Shown one piece after another: positions 1-12,846 of a stretch of 64,000 nt of DNA (within the stretch, counting starts at the first letter, position 1; each line of letters opens with the position of its first letter). The notes under the pieces were generated by a model. It worked only from the letters and a program-made list of their open reading frames with translations, ran no database searches and was not told the origin of the DNA. This DNA is from Dryococelus australis (taxonomy: Eukaryota > Arthropoda > Insecta > Phasmatodea > Phasmatidae): assembly GCA_029891345.1 (NCBI GenBank), contig CM057005.1, forward strand, positions 63,453,260 through 63,517,259. The letters run 5' to 3'. The position numbers and the translations under genes were made by a program.

Positions 1-439
1 CATTTTGAATTCTGTTTTCAACATGCATAGGTAGTCTCAATTCAGTCGTCAGATGAGGGGGCAACACTCTTATTTATAGACTTAAAAAAAACTTGTAATT
101 TATTTCATTCCTTTTTTTTTTTAATTATGTTGTTTTTCCAATCAACAGTATACCTACGTGCAATACTTAAGGAATTTATATTTTTTTATTAAAAACTTTA
201 GAACAGATTTAAAAAAATTATTTTCTTTCATTTGAAAGATAATTAAAGCAGCATTGCACCTTATAATATTATTTTATTCTTACATGCATTTTTGTAATTA
301 AAATTCCAAACTTAGGTAGGACGATGGAAATATTCCATATGGGGACATTCGCACCCTACTACCCCATGTACGTTAATCGCCTAGAGTCAACGATGCGCAG
401 TTTGTGTCCTGCCAGTACAAACATTGTTGACCTCTACAG

Positions 440-700
440 ACGACGATACCGGCCATTCAGGCAGCTGGTAGAAATGTACGCCTCAAGGCTTCACAAGTGT
501 GAAAATGGAATATGTGCGTCGTGCAATGCCCAAGCACTAAGATTGTGGTCTTATGATAATCCATTGTACACGAAAACAAAAGATTACGAGGAAAAAAAAT
601 TGTGTGCCAGCAGCTGGTAGAGACGTATAGGAAAAGACTACACAAGTGTGAAAAAATGGATGATGCACATTGTGCAATGCCCAATCCCAAGACTATGAGG
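440..700 (+). repeat. Diverged direct duplication of about 150 bases
   Basis: The stretch starting CAGCTGGTAGAAATGTACG (about 460) recurs diverged as CAGCTGGTAGAGACGTATAG (about 610), each followed by CACAAGTGTGAAAA and an ATG-rich part. Short reading frames cross both copies but match no family I know. It is probably part of an unidentified repeat. Confidence 0.45.
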
Positions 701-885
701 AATCCGTGGTACAATTTTAAAAAAAGTGTGAGTAATAAAGACTCTGAGAAGTGTAAAAAAAATTATTCCTTGTATAATGCAGAACAATATTGTGATATGT
801 ATAAATAAATAAATGTGTTAAAAAAATATTTTTATCTCGAGTTATGCCCTGCACACACATCACTGTTGGTAATGAAAAATGTTTA

Positions 886-1065
886 ATATCAGTATTTAAA
901 AAAAACACTGTTGGTAAAGAAACCAACAATATTTTGTATAAGCTTTGTCGTATTTAAAACATATTTTATATCAGTTTTTAAAAAAACACTGTTGGTAAAA
1001 AATTATTTGGTATATTTATAAAAAATTCTATATATCAGTGTTAATAAAACACTGTTGGTAAAGGT
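886..1065. repeat. Irregular tandem hairpin repeats
   Basis: Three units of roughly 30 bases share ATATCAGT, an A-rich centre and AACACTGTTGGTAAA, at about 886-918, 970-1000 and 1035-1063; a partial unit lies near 861. CAGTGTT and AACACTG within a unit can pair as a short stem. Spacing is uneven (83 and 66 bases), so this is a decayed array, not a clean satellite. Function unknown. Confidence 0.55.
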
Positions 1066-1887
1066 ATACTCGGGTTTGTTACATTTTAAAGTAAGAGAGA
1101 GACCACAAACATACATTATGTGTACGAACATAATTTAATTTTTTTTGACAAAGGAGGAGCATCTCAAGACAGGCTATCGCTAGATGTCAGTTAGCGGCAG
1201 AGACGTGTGCCAGCCAGGAGTTATTATGCCCATCAGCAATTTTTGCACCGGTGTAGTATGGCGACTTGTTGCTATGATGAGTCGCAATTCAATTCCTGGT
1301 GGGTAACCTTCAGGATTTTTTTCTAACATTAGCTTCCTGGTTTTCCTTCATCATAGTTCATTTAATTGTCTGCACCATTTTTCAAACAATACAGATTCTG
1401 TAGTAGTAAAAACAAATATGTAGGTTATATAGGATTTAAATATGTTAAAGGGATAGATGACTGGGACATGTACTGAAGACTTAAAAAGTATAATTATGTA
1501 AACGTGAGAATTTCAAAGAGATTTTTCCCTGGCCATGAATGTCACTGAATATTATTTGTCTTGCAGACAATGCAAATGTATTCATGTTGCAGGTACATCA
1601 CGAGTGAGACGAACCACGGCCGATCGTCGTTCCATCCAGCTGTCATTCCGTCTCCTGCTGGGGTAGGGATGGTGTCACCTCCAGTATTGTTTGCTCGTGG
1701 ATTCTGTGGTAAGAACTTTACTCTCCACTAAAACTGGCTCCGACACAAGGATAGTTGTATACACAATTCCCTCAGGCCCGATTTCCAGATTTGCGAGCGG
1801 TGTGGTATCACCGTCCACCGACAGGATAATATCCTCAAACACCTTCACAGTTGTACAGGCAAAATAAGGCAGGGAGCAACACTTAAC

Positions 1888-2265
1888 TAGGCTTGAAACG
1901 GAAGAAAAAATTCTAAGTAAATCCAGGCGAAGGCGGCCTGGTAGTTAATCTAAGTGAAAATGAAGGTGATTACTTCTGGAAAGAAAAGTTACTGTTACGT
2001 TAACATATTCAACAACATCTAATTAACAGAGGGTGTTCTGTAGGAACAAGAGGGACGAGGGCTACCAGAAGGGAAGTTTTCAGCATTACCACACCGTCCA
2101 GTGGGTGTAGGGAGGGCCTGAAGGGACGTCGACATGAGCTGCTACCAGGAGTTCTGGGTTCAACACCAGAAGGGGGAGGGGGTGGTAGGAGAGGAACAAC
2201 GCCTCAGGCCTCTGGAAGGGGTCCAGTCTCCCAGAAGCTGCGGAATCTGGAAGTTGTTAAAGTGT
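1888..2265 (-). repeat. LTR-like terminal repeat, 3' copy
   Basis: It starts near CTAGGCTTGAAACGGAAGAA and shares long blocks with 11298-11690, including GAAGGTGATTACTTCTGGAA and AAGGGACGTCGAC. Similarity fades after CTCCCAGAAGCTGC. Flanking target duplications were not found. Confidence 0.65.
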
Positions 2266-2299
2266 GTGGGGGTTCTCTTTGTCTCTCTCTTCATATCGT

Positions 2300-5200
2300 G
2301 CAGGCCTTTTCTTCACTTCCCCTCTGCTAGGCTTGGAGCAGCAGGTGGCGGCTCCAGCTGTCCGAGATTCTTGTTCTCTTGGGAAGGACAGGAGGGCAAG
2401 GCTAGGGGAATTAGGTCACGTTGCATGAAACTAAATGTGTGTTTTGACCACTGTCTTTCAGTGTGCCAGTTCACAAAACATAGCTGGGGGTTTGGTTACT
2501 TTAAATATAATTGTATTACAGCTGACTGTCCTGTGAAATGCAATTACAAGTGGACATCAAAGTTTACGATTCTTGTGTGAACAAATGTCCTACTTGTAAA
2601 GGACTTGGGAAAACTAGATAAGGTTTCTATTTGCAGTGACTCTGAAGGAGAATAAAAAGTGCGGCTTCACCTGTAGTCTCATGTCACACGACAAATACAA
2701 TTTATGTGTGCCTTAGGAAGTTATGATCAGTGTTAACATTCCATAAATTAGCGAGATCCTAGGCTAAGTTTCCTATCCTCTAGAAAGTACGAGTTATTAA
2801 AATAGTATAAAACCATTTAACTAATCTAAACATCACACAGTAGCCATCTACATTAGCATAAAAAACACACACATGCACACGCGTGCGCATGCGTGCATGC
2901 ACGCACACACACACACACACATTTATTTATTTATTTATTTAGCAATCAAATACTTACAGCTAAAACAAGGCACCCTTTTGATGAATGTATGTTCCATGGA
3001 TAATTCATAATTTCTTAACCAATATTTACATTTCCAATATATATTCTTTTTGTCTTTAACATCTTTTAGCATTACTTTGCATCTACAGCACTTATAATTT
3101 TTAGTAAACTCTTCATTATTACGTTGCATCTAAAGCACTTGTAAAAATTCACAATGTATATTTAAAAACCAAAACACTAACGTAACAATAATGAGTATAT
3201 ATGTTATTCATTATTTACAAAACCTTTTGACAACAGTTAGGTAGAATTGACAATGTAAACACTTTCATTATAACCTGCAATTTACAGTGTTTTTAATTGT
3301 TATTTGTATTTACAACACTTGGCAAATAAAATTTAATAAGTTAACGAGTCACTCTAACAAATGTTACTCTCGACAAAGCAACACGTATTCTTTAAGAAGT
3401 AGGTCTACATTTATATTTAATATTCCTACAAGCTAACAAAGCACTGACATACAGGGGCACTAAAGAAAATAATGAATATTACAAAGTAATCTCTTTCTGG
3501 CAAAAGTTCCTTTACTTGCAAGCACGGGCTTGAGCTTATCTTTCTTGCGAAAGTCTTCAGAAGCATGTTGATGATACTACACATCTGGGTAGTGTGTTCC
3601 TTCTTTCCTTCTTGTTCCGGCACTTTCAAAATTAACGTCCGAAACGAAGCTTTGTCTAGCACAATTTGGCACAGGATTTCAGGATAGACACGCTGAGGAA
3701 AATCTCTTCTTTATCACTGTTACTCAAGCATTGGTTTATTTATTCACAGCAATTTACAGCGGTGAAGTTGTCTCTGTAAACTTACTTGTAGCTTACCGCT
3801 GGTTCTTTCTTCAGGTCTACTTCCTGGGTCGGCCACTCTTCCGGAGGGTCATGTGGACCACGTAGGGCCACATAAACCTCACCCTGGGTTGCCAGGGGGA
3901 CTCTTTGTATCATCACAGTTGAGGTGCGGAGGCGGCAGGCACGTGCCGACATCTCTCTTCCGGTCTCTGCTGGGCTCTCTGTTCATTTCCCAGGTAGGGG
4001 CCTAAGCATGGCCGCCATGTACCTGAAAATTACTGTTTGGCTCTTTCTTCTGAAAAGGCTCTCTTGATGTGATCACCTGGCATTCAGGTTCTTGGGGCTC
4101 CCCTACCCCGGTGACCGGGTGGTGATCCATCTCTTGTGTAAGAGGCAGCATCTACAGCACCGACACCTTCTAGTGACAGGATCGTTGAATCGTCAGGGTC
4201 CTGGACCAACAGGACCGGCGTGGTGGTGGCTGGAGATTGAATCTCTTGGGGATACTCTACCTCTACAGCTGTCTAGATTGTCTCTGGCTTTCCGGGCTGG
4301 AAACCGAGACCTGGTTCGTACCCAGATACCTTCACGCACCTGGACAGGCTCGGCCGTCAGGGGAATGGACTGGTAATCTCTTCTCCTCCCCTCTTGGCTC
4401 GAGGGTGGTGGCCGTCTGAGGGAGTGACATGGTAATATCTTCTCCTTCCTCCCTGGCATGTTGAGGTTATGTCTTCATTCAAAGACGTGACAACTTGAGA
4501 TGGAGGGAGTGGCATGGTAATATCTTCTCCTTCCTCCCTGGCATGTTGAGGTTATGTCTTCATCCAAAGACGTGATAACCTGAGATGGAGGTACTGGCTG
4601 CATCTCAGTCTGTACAATAGTGATTAGGTGGGACGTCTCCTCCTGAGCTGGTTGGAGTGTGGTAGCTAGAAATGCTGGAATCTGTGGCCGCAGAAATGGC
4701 CTTTAATTGTGCAACCGCCCTGATGTCGTCTGACAGCGGTTTCTCTGCCTGGGAGGGAAGGGGTGGCAGTACTGGTGCCCTCTGCCCTTCCGTGGTGATT
4801 TCCACACCTTCTGGAGGTCACGTGGAGGGAACTGAGCCATGAGGCGGTGGGAACTGCATCACGTCCAGCTCAGGTTCCGGGGGTGGCTCGTCCTCCTGCA
4901 TAGGAAGAAAAGCTGAGTCAACTGCAATGCCGTCGAGATCTTGCTAGGTCATCCCGGACCACAATAGCCAATGTTGTGGAGCCCAGAGGCACAAATTCAT
5001 ACTAATCTATTAACTTGGCAGATGATTGAGGTTCCTCAACAGTGGTAATTGTACTGGGTTGGAGATATCTCTGATGGGGGGGGGGGGGGGGGGGGGGGGG
5101 CTCTATGCAGAGGGCTCCGCCAGGAGACTTCCGATGCTGTGCTAATCCTTTTGCCTCACCGGGATAACGAGTATGGCAAGTAGGAGCGCTGCAGATAGAG

Positions 5201-5700
5201 GAAAAGTCCATGCAAACATTGTACCACCACGTGGTGGTAGGACGACAGTCCTTGTGTATAATGAGGATGGATGTTAGCCTCCAGCCACTGGTGGAGGTTT
5301 GAATCTCCCGGTTGTCTGGGGTTTGACCCGTCCTCCGGTTCTGGTTGGTCATGGAAGCCTCCGGCTGGACCCACCTGTCCTGAGGGCTTCTCCATGACAC
5401 AACTGGGGATGCAGACCTATTGAGGACATCCGGCTGTGTCAGGCTGACGTCCACCAGATGTCGAGGTTGGGCATCGAGGGCAGTGTTCAAATGGACACGC
5501 CTCTCTGACATGCCTGTGTGGGTGTGTCCCTAAAAGGGGTAGATGAGAGTTTCCTCTTTTTGATGCCCTGGTGAGGTTCAGGCTCCCTTAGTGTGAGGGG
5601 CTCGAACACTGGGGCAGTGTGTGGAGGAGGGTTTTTTCTTCCTCTGCTGTCATGCCTTACGGCGTCGGGTTCATCATTGAGTCTGCCTTCAGGTTTTCTT
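2300..5700 (-). other. Unassigned interior of the LTR fossil
   Basis: Where pol would be expected I see no RT or integrase motif. Visible items are (CA)n and (TTTA)n microsatellites at 2868-2940, a small minus-strand frame near 3780-3950 (MSARACRLRTSTV), proline-rich frames at 4.6-5.5 kb and a 23-base G run at 5078-5100. It may be a replaced, captured or non-coding interior. Confidence 0.4.
4418..4590. repeat. 85-bp tandem duplication
   Basis: Two near-identical 85-base units start at 4418 and 4503 (GAGGGAGTGACATGGTAATA and GAGGGAGTGGCATGGTAATA), differing at a handful of positions. It lies inside the LTR fossil, in a proline-rich reading stretch on the minus strand. Confidence 0.85.
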
Positions 5701-5729
5701 ATGAGGATTTTGGGACTTAAGGGGTATCT

Positions 5730-6140
5730 TCACTCGCGGAGATGTAGAAGGTGGATTGAGGCATTGGGAGGGGTAGCCTTGAACATGTTACTCTCCCAAT
5801 CAACTATCAAACTATTGTCTTTCCCCAAGAGGGTGCGATGTTGCACGCAGTCTATGAGGAAGTGCTGTGACTGCAACCATGGTTGATCCAAAATCATTTG
5901 TTCCCCAAGGTTAGGGGCAAGTAGGAAGCTGACCCTGATGGTCTTATAGTAAACCTGTACTGGTAGGGTTATCTTTTGGTGTAATCTCAGGTGGAGACTG
6001 GGTTGCGCCATTAGAACAGTCTGTCCCATCAGGGTCAAACTGGCTCATTGGCGAGGTGTGAGTAGGTCACTACATATAAAATTGCCTGTGATGGCTGTGT
6101 CCAGTGCAGTCACAGCAATTATCTTGTTTATATGGACTTG
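5730..6140 (-). pseudogene. Aspartic-protease-like region of the LTR fossil
   Basis: The segment contains VTALDTAITGNFI, similar in form to the LDTGATxxFI active-site region of retrotransposon proteases, and farther on MILDQPWLQ, similar to the ILGxPWL block near the end of that domain. It directly follows the gag-like zinc knuckle. The element is broken. The match is by eye to family patterns only. Confidence 0.55.
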
Positions 6141-7010
6141 CAAACGAGGCTCATTCGGGGAAGAGTACTCGTTATTAAGAATCTGGAGCCTTCCCTTAGC
6201 CTTGTTCGCCTGGGATGGTGGCTCTGCACGCACTCCAGTCTTGGCGTTTCCAGCCTGGGCAGGAATCTTAGTGTTGCTTGAATGCAGGGTCGGGCAACCT
6301 CTGTTGAAATGCCTCTTTGGGCAGTGCCAGCACCGGGGAAGCAGTGCGGCAGGAGGGGGGCGGTTATGAATGGTTTTCCGCTCAGGAGTAGGGGGTGGGT
6401 TGGTGACTTTAGCAGCGTGTGACAGCTCGCCTAAAAAGGCTTGTGCATAGTTTTTTTTCTCTATTTCCCTCACTCTCTCTCCACGAGCTCATCCACAATT
6501 CAGGATTTCGGAACAATTAGCAAATTTCGTAATGAGGGAAGTAGCATACGCGTAATATTTCATACGCAACTTTCTTCACTGTAGTTTGGGCATATACGCT
6601 GGTGCATCTGTGTTTTCCGATGTATATAAATTTTGGCTTTGTCTCCGGGATTTTGGACACTAGTATGGAAGTCTGAAATGAGCCTGGCAATTACATCCTC
6701 CCCAGTGAAATGTGAAGTGAGATGAGTGCGCAGTTCTTCCTATTCTCTCAAAAACATACACCATTCTCTGACTCTTCCTTGCAGTTGTCTTTGGATATGA
6801 CTGACCCACTGTTTTGTCAGTATCTGGTGTTCACAAAGCTCCCTTTCACACTCTTGTATGAAAGTTACTGTATCTTTTTGGGGTCTTCCAACAGGGCTTT
6901 GGCTGGTTCCTGGGTTCGATGCTCTGCGGTCCTGGTTTCGTCTGCACACATCACAGTGGTACACTAGGCCGGGACAATTGATTCGCTCATCTGAACAGCC
7001 TATGCACACA
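6045..7010 (-). pseudogene. gag-like region of the LTR fossil
   Basis: A minus-strand segment reads like a Ty3/Gypsy gag core, with KDTVTFIQECEREL, QWVSHIQRQLQGRVREW and, farther on, a zinc-knuckle-like CWHCPKRHFNRGC. In this family gag forms the particle shell and the knuckle binds RNA. It lies just upstream of the protease-like part, the usual order. A cysteine-rich stretch continues toward 7265. The region is a fossil with several breaks. Confidence 0.6.
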
Positions 7011-7479
7011 TGATGGAATTCAGATGCACAGACTATGCATCTTACGGTGTACGTGCCATGTCCGATGCACTCAAGCTAGCTACAATGAGCAGCTTACATT
7101 GATGGCAGGTATGACAGCAATATTCAAGACTGTTTGTCTACCCACCCCAAACATTGCTAGTGGTATAATTTGGTAGTGTGCACAATGGATCCCATATACC
7201 CCCATGCCAGGGCATGTGACCATCAAGCATTTTTCGACTGTGTCAAGGGGTTGAATATTGACCATTGCAGTCTCAGCGGCATCAGGTTGACTCCCCAGAG
7301 TCAGACATGATTGATCGACATGATTTTTAGCGCCAAAGGGTGTTTTTATCTGTGGACTCCCTGATGTCCTGATAAAGGGATTTGATACGTGGCTAGTATT
7401 GCACTAGTCGTATGGGGTCGGGTATTGGGTAGTTACATAGGCCGCTTCGAGCACTGAAATAATAAGATACCACATACTA

Positions 7480-9900
7480 GTGGTGTAGAGTTGTTCCGAT
7501 ACATCACATTTTCCTGGTTTATCTGTATCGGGTATGGTATTGGGCCGATACTTTAATATTGGTTGTAGACCATTAAGTTAGGTTATTACCGTATTTACTT
7601 GTGTATAGTAGGCCCTTTTTTCCCCCCAAATAAAGAAAATATTTCTGAGGTGCACGCCATACACAATAAAATGAAGGGGGAGTGGTAACCATAAATTGTC
7701 CGGGGATGTTGAGGGACGTGGCCGAACTGTCTGCTGTCTCATCTCTCGCTCTTACATCACTCCTCTTCCTTCTATCTCTCTCTCTCTCAGCGACCCTTCA
7801 GCTATGTGTAGGTCGCAACCCAACCCCCCCCCCCCCGAGCCCTCTAATGGCATCCTGTCACGCGGAAAACCAAAGCTACCACGTGTTTACGTCCATTACC
7901 CCCTCCCCGGTTCGAAACACCAAGATGTTGCCAGTCGATAATTACGCCAAGCTCTCTTTGTTTCCTTGGCAGAGGCTAGCAAACTATTACAGAAGGTGGA
8001 GAAGGGACGAGGCAAGAAGGGATAGGGGGTGGAGAAGGGGCGAGGTGACTTTTTTTTGAGAGAAGGGTAGTGTGATATTCTAGCAAGGCAAAAAACGAGA
8101 GCCTGCCACTGCTAAAAGGAGAAAGGAGAAAAAAGAAAAACAAAGCCGGAAGTGTTGAGTAGTAGGAGCATGAGGTGATCCGAATTTTTTTATTTTGGCA
8201 TTTTGCACCCAAGTTATTTGATTAAAGAATTTTCCAAACATATCCTATCACAACCCCCACACATTGATGTAAAAAATAATAATTTGTTCCATACTTACTA
8301 ACAGGGTGCCACAAATTTTTGGTGCAATTTTATTTTTAAAAATTTTTTCCCTGGAACTTGTTGCAAAAATCACAATGCTTAATAAACTTTAGACACAAAA
8401 ATTACCATATTTCGGTGTGAATGCACTGCACAATAAAAAAAAATAAAAAAATAAAAAATAATATCAAATAAATTGCATCAAACAACAATTTTTGTGGTCC
8501 TGGCGAAATTCATATTTAAGTAATGTTAACATAACCTATTATTGTTTATCGCATGTTGTGCTGATCTAAGTATATTTCAGGTCCTGTAACCTAAGATTTC
8601 CCACAACTATAGTTTTTAGCTGGTTGATTATGAAAACAGCTAGTAACTGGATGTGAAATACGTCACGCACGCCACCGTTTATAACTGCTCTACAGCACGC
8701 TGTCTAATGTCTTGTCTTTTCTCAACACGTCTGTCAACACTGCTGCAGTGCAGCGTGGTGCGAGACTGGCTTTCTACTTCCCCTCTCTCTAACCATTCTT
8801 TCTGTTTCTCTCAGCCACACACCTTCCATCCTCCCCTCACAAGCTATACACTGCGCCAAGAGGAGAAGTTGTTGTTGAACAAAAGATAGAGTACATCCTC
8901 TCTCTCTCTCTCGGCCATGCCCACTCCGCTTGCCTTCCACACGCCGCCCGCCGGCAGCAGAGCAAATAAAGTACCCCCAACGAATGTAATTTTAATCAAG
9001 ATTATGTGTCGCTCAAAATAGTTGCACCTAACATCACTTGTATTTCGAAGCAAATGGTTTCACCTGAAAATGTTATGAAAAACATTTTAACGACGCATTA
9101 TCATTTGAAAAGTTGTTTTCTATGGTATTTAAAGGTCATATAAGTGTTCATTTTCAGTATCTTCTTGCAGGAAAATCGGAGGATTTATACTCATTTATTT
9201 CAATAGACATACGTCTTTGAATAAACTGATAATATGTAAGTGCCTATTCGACACCTTCTGCCATCTAATAGTGGGTAAATAAGCACCGAGCCGAGTGCAG
9301 TGTAACTCATTACAGGGAAAATCAGAGGATATGATTTACAATGATTAATCATTAAAGAAAGTGAAAAAATCAATTATAATTGCCTGATTTGTGTCTCAAA
9401 ATTTCAAGTTTTCCTTGTAGTAAAATATTATTAATTACTTTAAAAACACAGACTTTTGCCATGCGTGCAAGGTATCGCCTATAAGTAGCGGTGTGGAGAG
9501 GTTATTCAAACCCCCCCCACATAAACCTACAGACGTGACACTGCCTGATCAACAACTTCTCCATGCGCTCTTAACTGATGGTGCACGTAGGACATTAAAA
9601 ATTTTACTTGCATTTGGTGTCATATTATCTGCATTTTCAGACAGTTTGAAAGTTTTAGATCAGCTTGCATTTTGTGTCAGATTACAATAAATTATATACT
9701 GTCTTTTAAGACAATATTATCTTTATTTAAACTAGTCTAGGAGAAATTATTTTTAATGTATTATTAACAGTAATACTCTTCATAAAATTAAGTACCAAGG
9801 GCATTGGTATTGGTTTTTGGTATCGGGGTATTGCAGTGGTATCAGGGAATCGGCATCTGTATCGGAAAACATGGTATCGGAACAACTCGTCATGATACTG
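7480..9900 (+). mobile_element. Decayed hAT-like DNA transposon
   Basis: The ends form inverted repeats that share GAGTTGTTCCGATAC; the left one starts TAGTGGTGTAGAG and the right one, read in reverse, starts CAGTATCATGAC. Further GATAC-rich sequence follows inside both ends. This TIR style is typical of hAT elements. A transposase C-terminus remnant lies at 9475-9690. No matching 8-base target duplication is visible. The interior is mostly non-coding, with CT-rich stretches (7760-7790, 8900-8915). It sits within the LTR fossil. Confidence 0.65.
9475..9690 (+). pseudogene. hAT transposase C-terminal remnant
   Basis: The plus strand reads SPISSGVERLFK, the pattern of the hAT dimerisation domain (S-A/S-x-x-V-E-R-L/V-F). 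It continues with DVTLPDQQLLHALL before decaying into unrelated sequence. The rest of the transposase was not found in the element. The remnant runs toward the element's right end, as expected for a C-terminus. Confidence 0.55.
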
Positions 9901-12846
9901 GGGGGTTTGTGAGTTACCCATCCAGCTAAAGCACTAACTGGAGGTTTGGTGGGCTTAAACTAACTATCTAGCTCAACTATTCAGTTAGAGGCCACAGAAA
10001 CCTGATAAGGTTTGGGTTGACAACCAAAATGGTCAAGGATGTGGAGTCGGATGACTGGTCAAGTTGCCTAGTCGATACTGTTAACTGCTTAGGCCCCATG
10101 TGACACCACGAAAACCATATTTTTGATGCATGCCATGGGGAAGTATAATTGTTACTACACTTGTTTGGAAGGGTTAACTACATCAAGCAAAGATCTAAAA
10201 CCTTTTGGGTTGAATAAAAGAGTGACCTTTGTCACACTATATTTAATTGTTATGGAAGAGGCTTCAGATACCTTGACTGTTTTATATTGTGAAATCAGAA
10301 CCACGAGTTGGAGCACCTTAACTGGATACTGGCCGGTGGCCAGTGTAAAGAACAGGTCTGGTGGCCGGTCACAGGGGTACAAAGTTCAAAGCCACTGTCA
10401 CAGCCCTACGAGTCGGGTGACTATTTGGTACATATTTACCTGGGAAAGAGATGTTCTTCGGAGGTAATGCTGTTGATGCCAGCTGTAGACTCTTACCCTT
10501 TTGAGGAAAGGATGAGAGGTCACCTCAAAGATCTGTTGACTGAGCTGCTCTGACTTTGTAGTGTGCTGCTACTGGTAACAGGTACTGAGGAATTGGGATT
10601 GTACAAACAAGGGTTGGCAATACCAATTAGAGGTTCCTCACCACGTCAGAAAGGATCTAAATAGGGTGAGGTAGGCCTTTTAGCTTAATTAGTGGCGGGA
10701 ATAGTGCTATAGACTGAGTGGAGGAGTGAAGCTCCAGGTAAGAAGTGCAACTTCAGACTGAAGGTCACCCAGGGGACTGGCTTCAGAGGTACCAAGTGCA
10801 CATATTAACCTCCTCCTCTTACCTCCCTTCCTGGTGTGTCATGGGGAGAACAAGGTACAAACGAGCGAATGAGACAACACGTGTTTCTTTCGTCCGGCCT
10901 TTGCAGGCGGTGGACAGAATGTTGGTCAACTCAAGTCCCTTTCTTGCCGGAATACCCAGGTGTGGTATCCGCAGGAGATTACTAGTTTGTTAGAGTTATT
11001 CCAGCTCCTTTCCAGCCCTATTCAGAGCGGTGGTGGAGCATGGAATAATCTGATTCAATGATTTGCCTGATAGAGGAGTTCCTAATGCTTTGGGCTCCAT
11101 CAAACTCTACCAGTTTGGCAGAGCTCGAGTGGCCTCTTAAGGTGTGTGTGTTCTGGCTTGTTGCCTTGTCAGATCCACTTAGGTAATCTAGGACGTTTTA
11201 CACAAAGAACTTTAATACTGTAATACAAGAATAGTTAAGTTCATGTATTTTATTACAAAAGTAATAAGATATGGTGGCACTGTGCTACATCCTAAGCTAG
11301 GCTTGAAACGGAAGAAAAAATTCTAAGCAAATCCAGGTGAAGGCAGCCTAGTGGTTAATCTAAGTGAGAATGAAGGTGATTACTTCTGGAAATAAAAGTT
11401 ACTGTTACGTTAACGTATTAAATAATGTCTAACTCACAACAGTGGGTGTACTGAAGGAACACACGTTGGGGGTGGGGGGCAGCTACCAGAAGGTTAGTTG
11501 TTGGTGTTGCCACATTGTCCGGTGGGCGTGGGGCGGTCATGAAGGGACGTCGACGTGACCTACTACCAAGAATTCTGGGTTCAACATCAGAAGGGGGGTG
11601 GGGGGGATGTAGGAGAGGAACAACATTTCTGGAGGGGGTCCGGTCTCCCAAAAGCTGCAGGGTCTGCGGTGGCTGCAGAGAGTCAGCGGCTCCTGAAGAA
11701 GTGATGAACTTCTGGTTGGAGATGTCTTCAACTGGGTTGAGATTCCAGCCCTTGTGAGCGGTGAAATCTCCAGAAGCTCCAGTGGTCACGCATGCCAATG
11801 GCACCCTCTGGCCCTCTACGAGAGGTGGAGATGCAGAGACTGAAGGATTCTGAACATGCCAGCCCTTTTATACTCATCTCTCGGATGTGCTCCAAGGTGA
11901 GGGGTGCAGGGGGTGATAGCCTCAGCCGCAGGGGTTGAAAATTCTAAGATGCTGAAGCGAGATGCTATCATCACTTATCTTGACCACAAGTGCTGATAAA
12001 ATACGTGCAGCCCTCTAGTGGCGTGCTCTGGCACCAGGGTGACCTTCACTGGAGGGAGCGGTGGCTAAGCCAACAGTACAACCTTACGGAGGGGGTAATG
12101 TTAGAGCTTCTTGGAAGTTTGGGTGAACAGTACAAGCTGGGATCATGTGTCTGTAATCTCCTCTCACATTGTGCAATATAGTACTCTGTAGGCTTGTGTT
12201 CCACCTCTTCAGTACTGTTGCTGGTAATTAGCCTGCCCCAGTATGAACATTATGCTCAAATATGGGGCGAAGTCATAATGTAGAGAGTACATCATAAATG
12301 TGCAAAAGCATCATGCGTCATGTGTTAAGCAATTATGCAAGTATGAATGTCCCAATTTCATCAATTTATAATCAATAATGTCCAATCTCACTACCCCAAA
12401 TTTATTTTATTCATGTTAAATATAATTTTAAGTTAGGGTTGTATCTGGGACATGCATCACAGTAGAAATAACAAAGTTGTGCTTCACATTTTGCTGGAAT
12501 TTGTACCTCTAATTCAGTACATATTATTTCACAATGGAAAAATACGAATAAACAACAATCAGAAAATGCATAATATAAATTTACTACATACTGAAATAAA
12601 TTCAGAACTGTAAGTAAATATTACTGCAAAAATATTTACGACTACAGCTGTTTGCTAGCACTTAAAGAATTCAAATATAAATAAATAAATAAATTAATTA
12701 ATTAATAAAAACAATATTTACACCATGAATTTTCTTGAACACTAAGTACATTACAAAAGATAAATTAAATGTAAATTAAAAACTTCCTAGACACCATTTG
12801 AAATTGGCCTTGAAAATTAAAGGTTGCAATTAATTTACATAATTAC
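9901..12846. other. Leader and intron 4 sequence without a recognised gene
   Basis: 9.9-11.3 kb would be the leader of the LTR fossil; its plus-strand frames at 10.1-10.5 kb match nothing I know. 11.7-12.2 kb is GC-richer and may extend the LTR. 12.2-12.85 kb is plain AT-rich intron with an (AAAT)n run at 12678-12710. Confidence 0.4.
11298..11690 (-). repeat. LTR-like terminal repeat, 5' copy
   Basis: This is the partner of 1888-2265, beginning with the same CTAGGCTTGAAACGGAAGAA. The similar part ends near CTCCCAAAAGCTGCAGGGTC. The true LTR may extend farther toward 11.9 kb, where a TTTTATAC box-like stretch lies, but that part has no partner on the left. Confidence 0.65.

Larger units (their letters stand above)
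1888..11690 (-). mobile_element. Ty3/Gypsy-like LTR retrotransposon fossil
   Basis: Two direct repeats of about 380 bases (1888-2265 and 11298-11690) bracket a minus-strand interior with a gag-like region and an aspartic-protease-like region. On the minus strand the right repeat is the 5' LTR and 9.9-11.3 kb is leader. No reverse transcriptase or integrase was recognised between 2.3 and 5.6 kb. That stretch instead reads as low-complexity, proline-rich sequence with a tandem duplication. The element is clearly broken, with many interruptions, and carries a later hAT insertion (7480-9900). The two terminal repeats differ visibly by substitutions and small indels, so it is old. It lies in Lancl intron 4 in the gene's own orientation. 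Confidence 0.6.

Noticed and set aside
2134-2580. 148-residue plus-strand frame
   Set aside because: It runs over the LTR-like repeat and beyond with no family match; a chance opening in GC-richer repeat DNA.
10123-10467. 114-residue plus-strand frame
   Set aside because: Lies in the leader of the LTR fossil on the opposite strand and matches nothing recognised.
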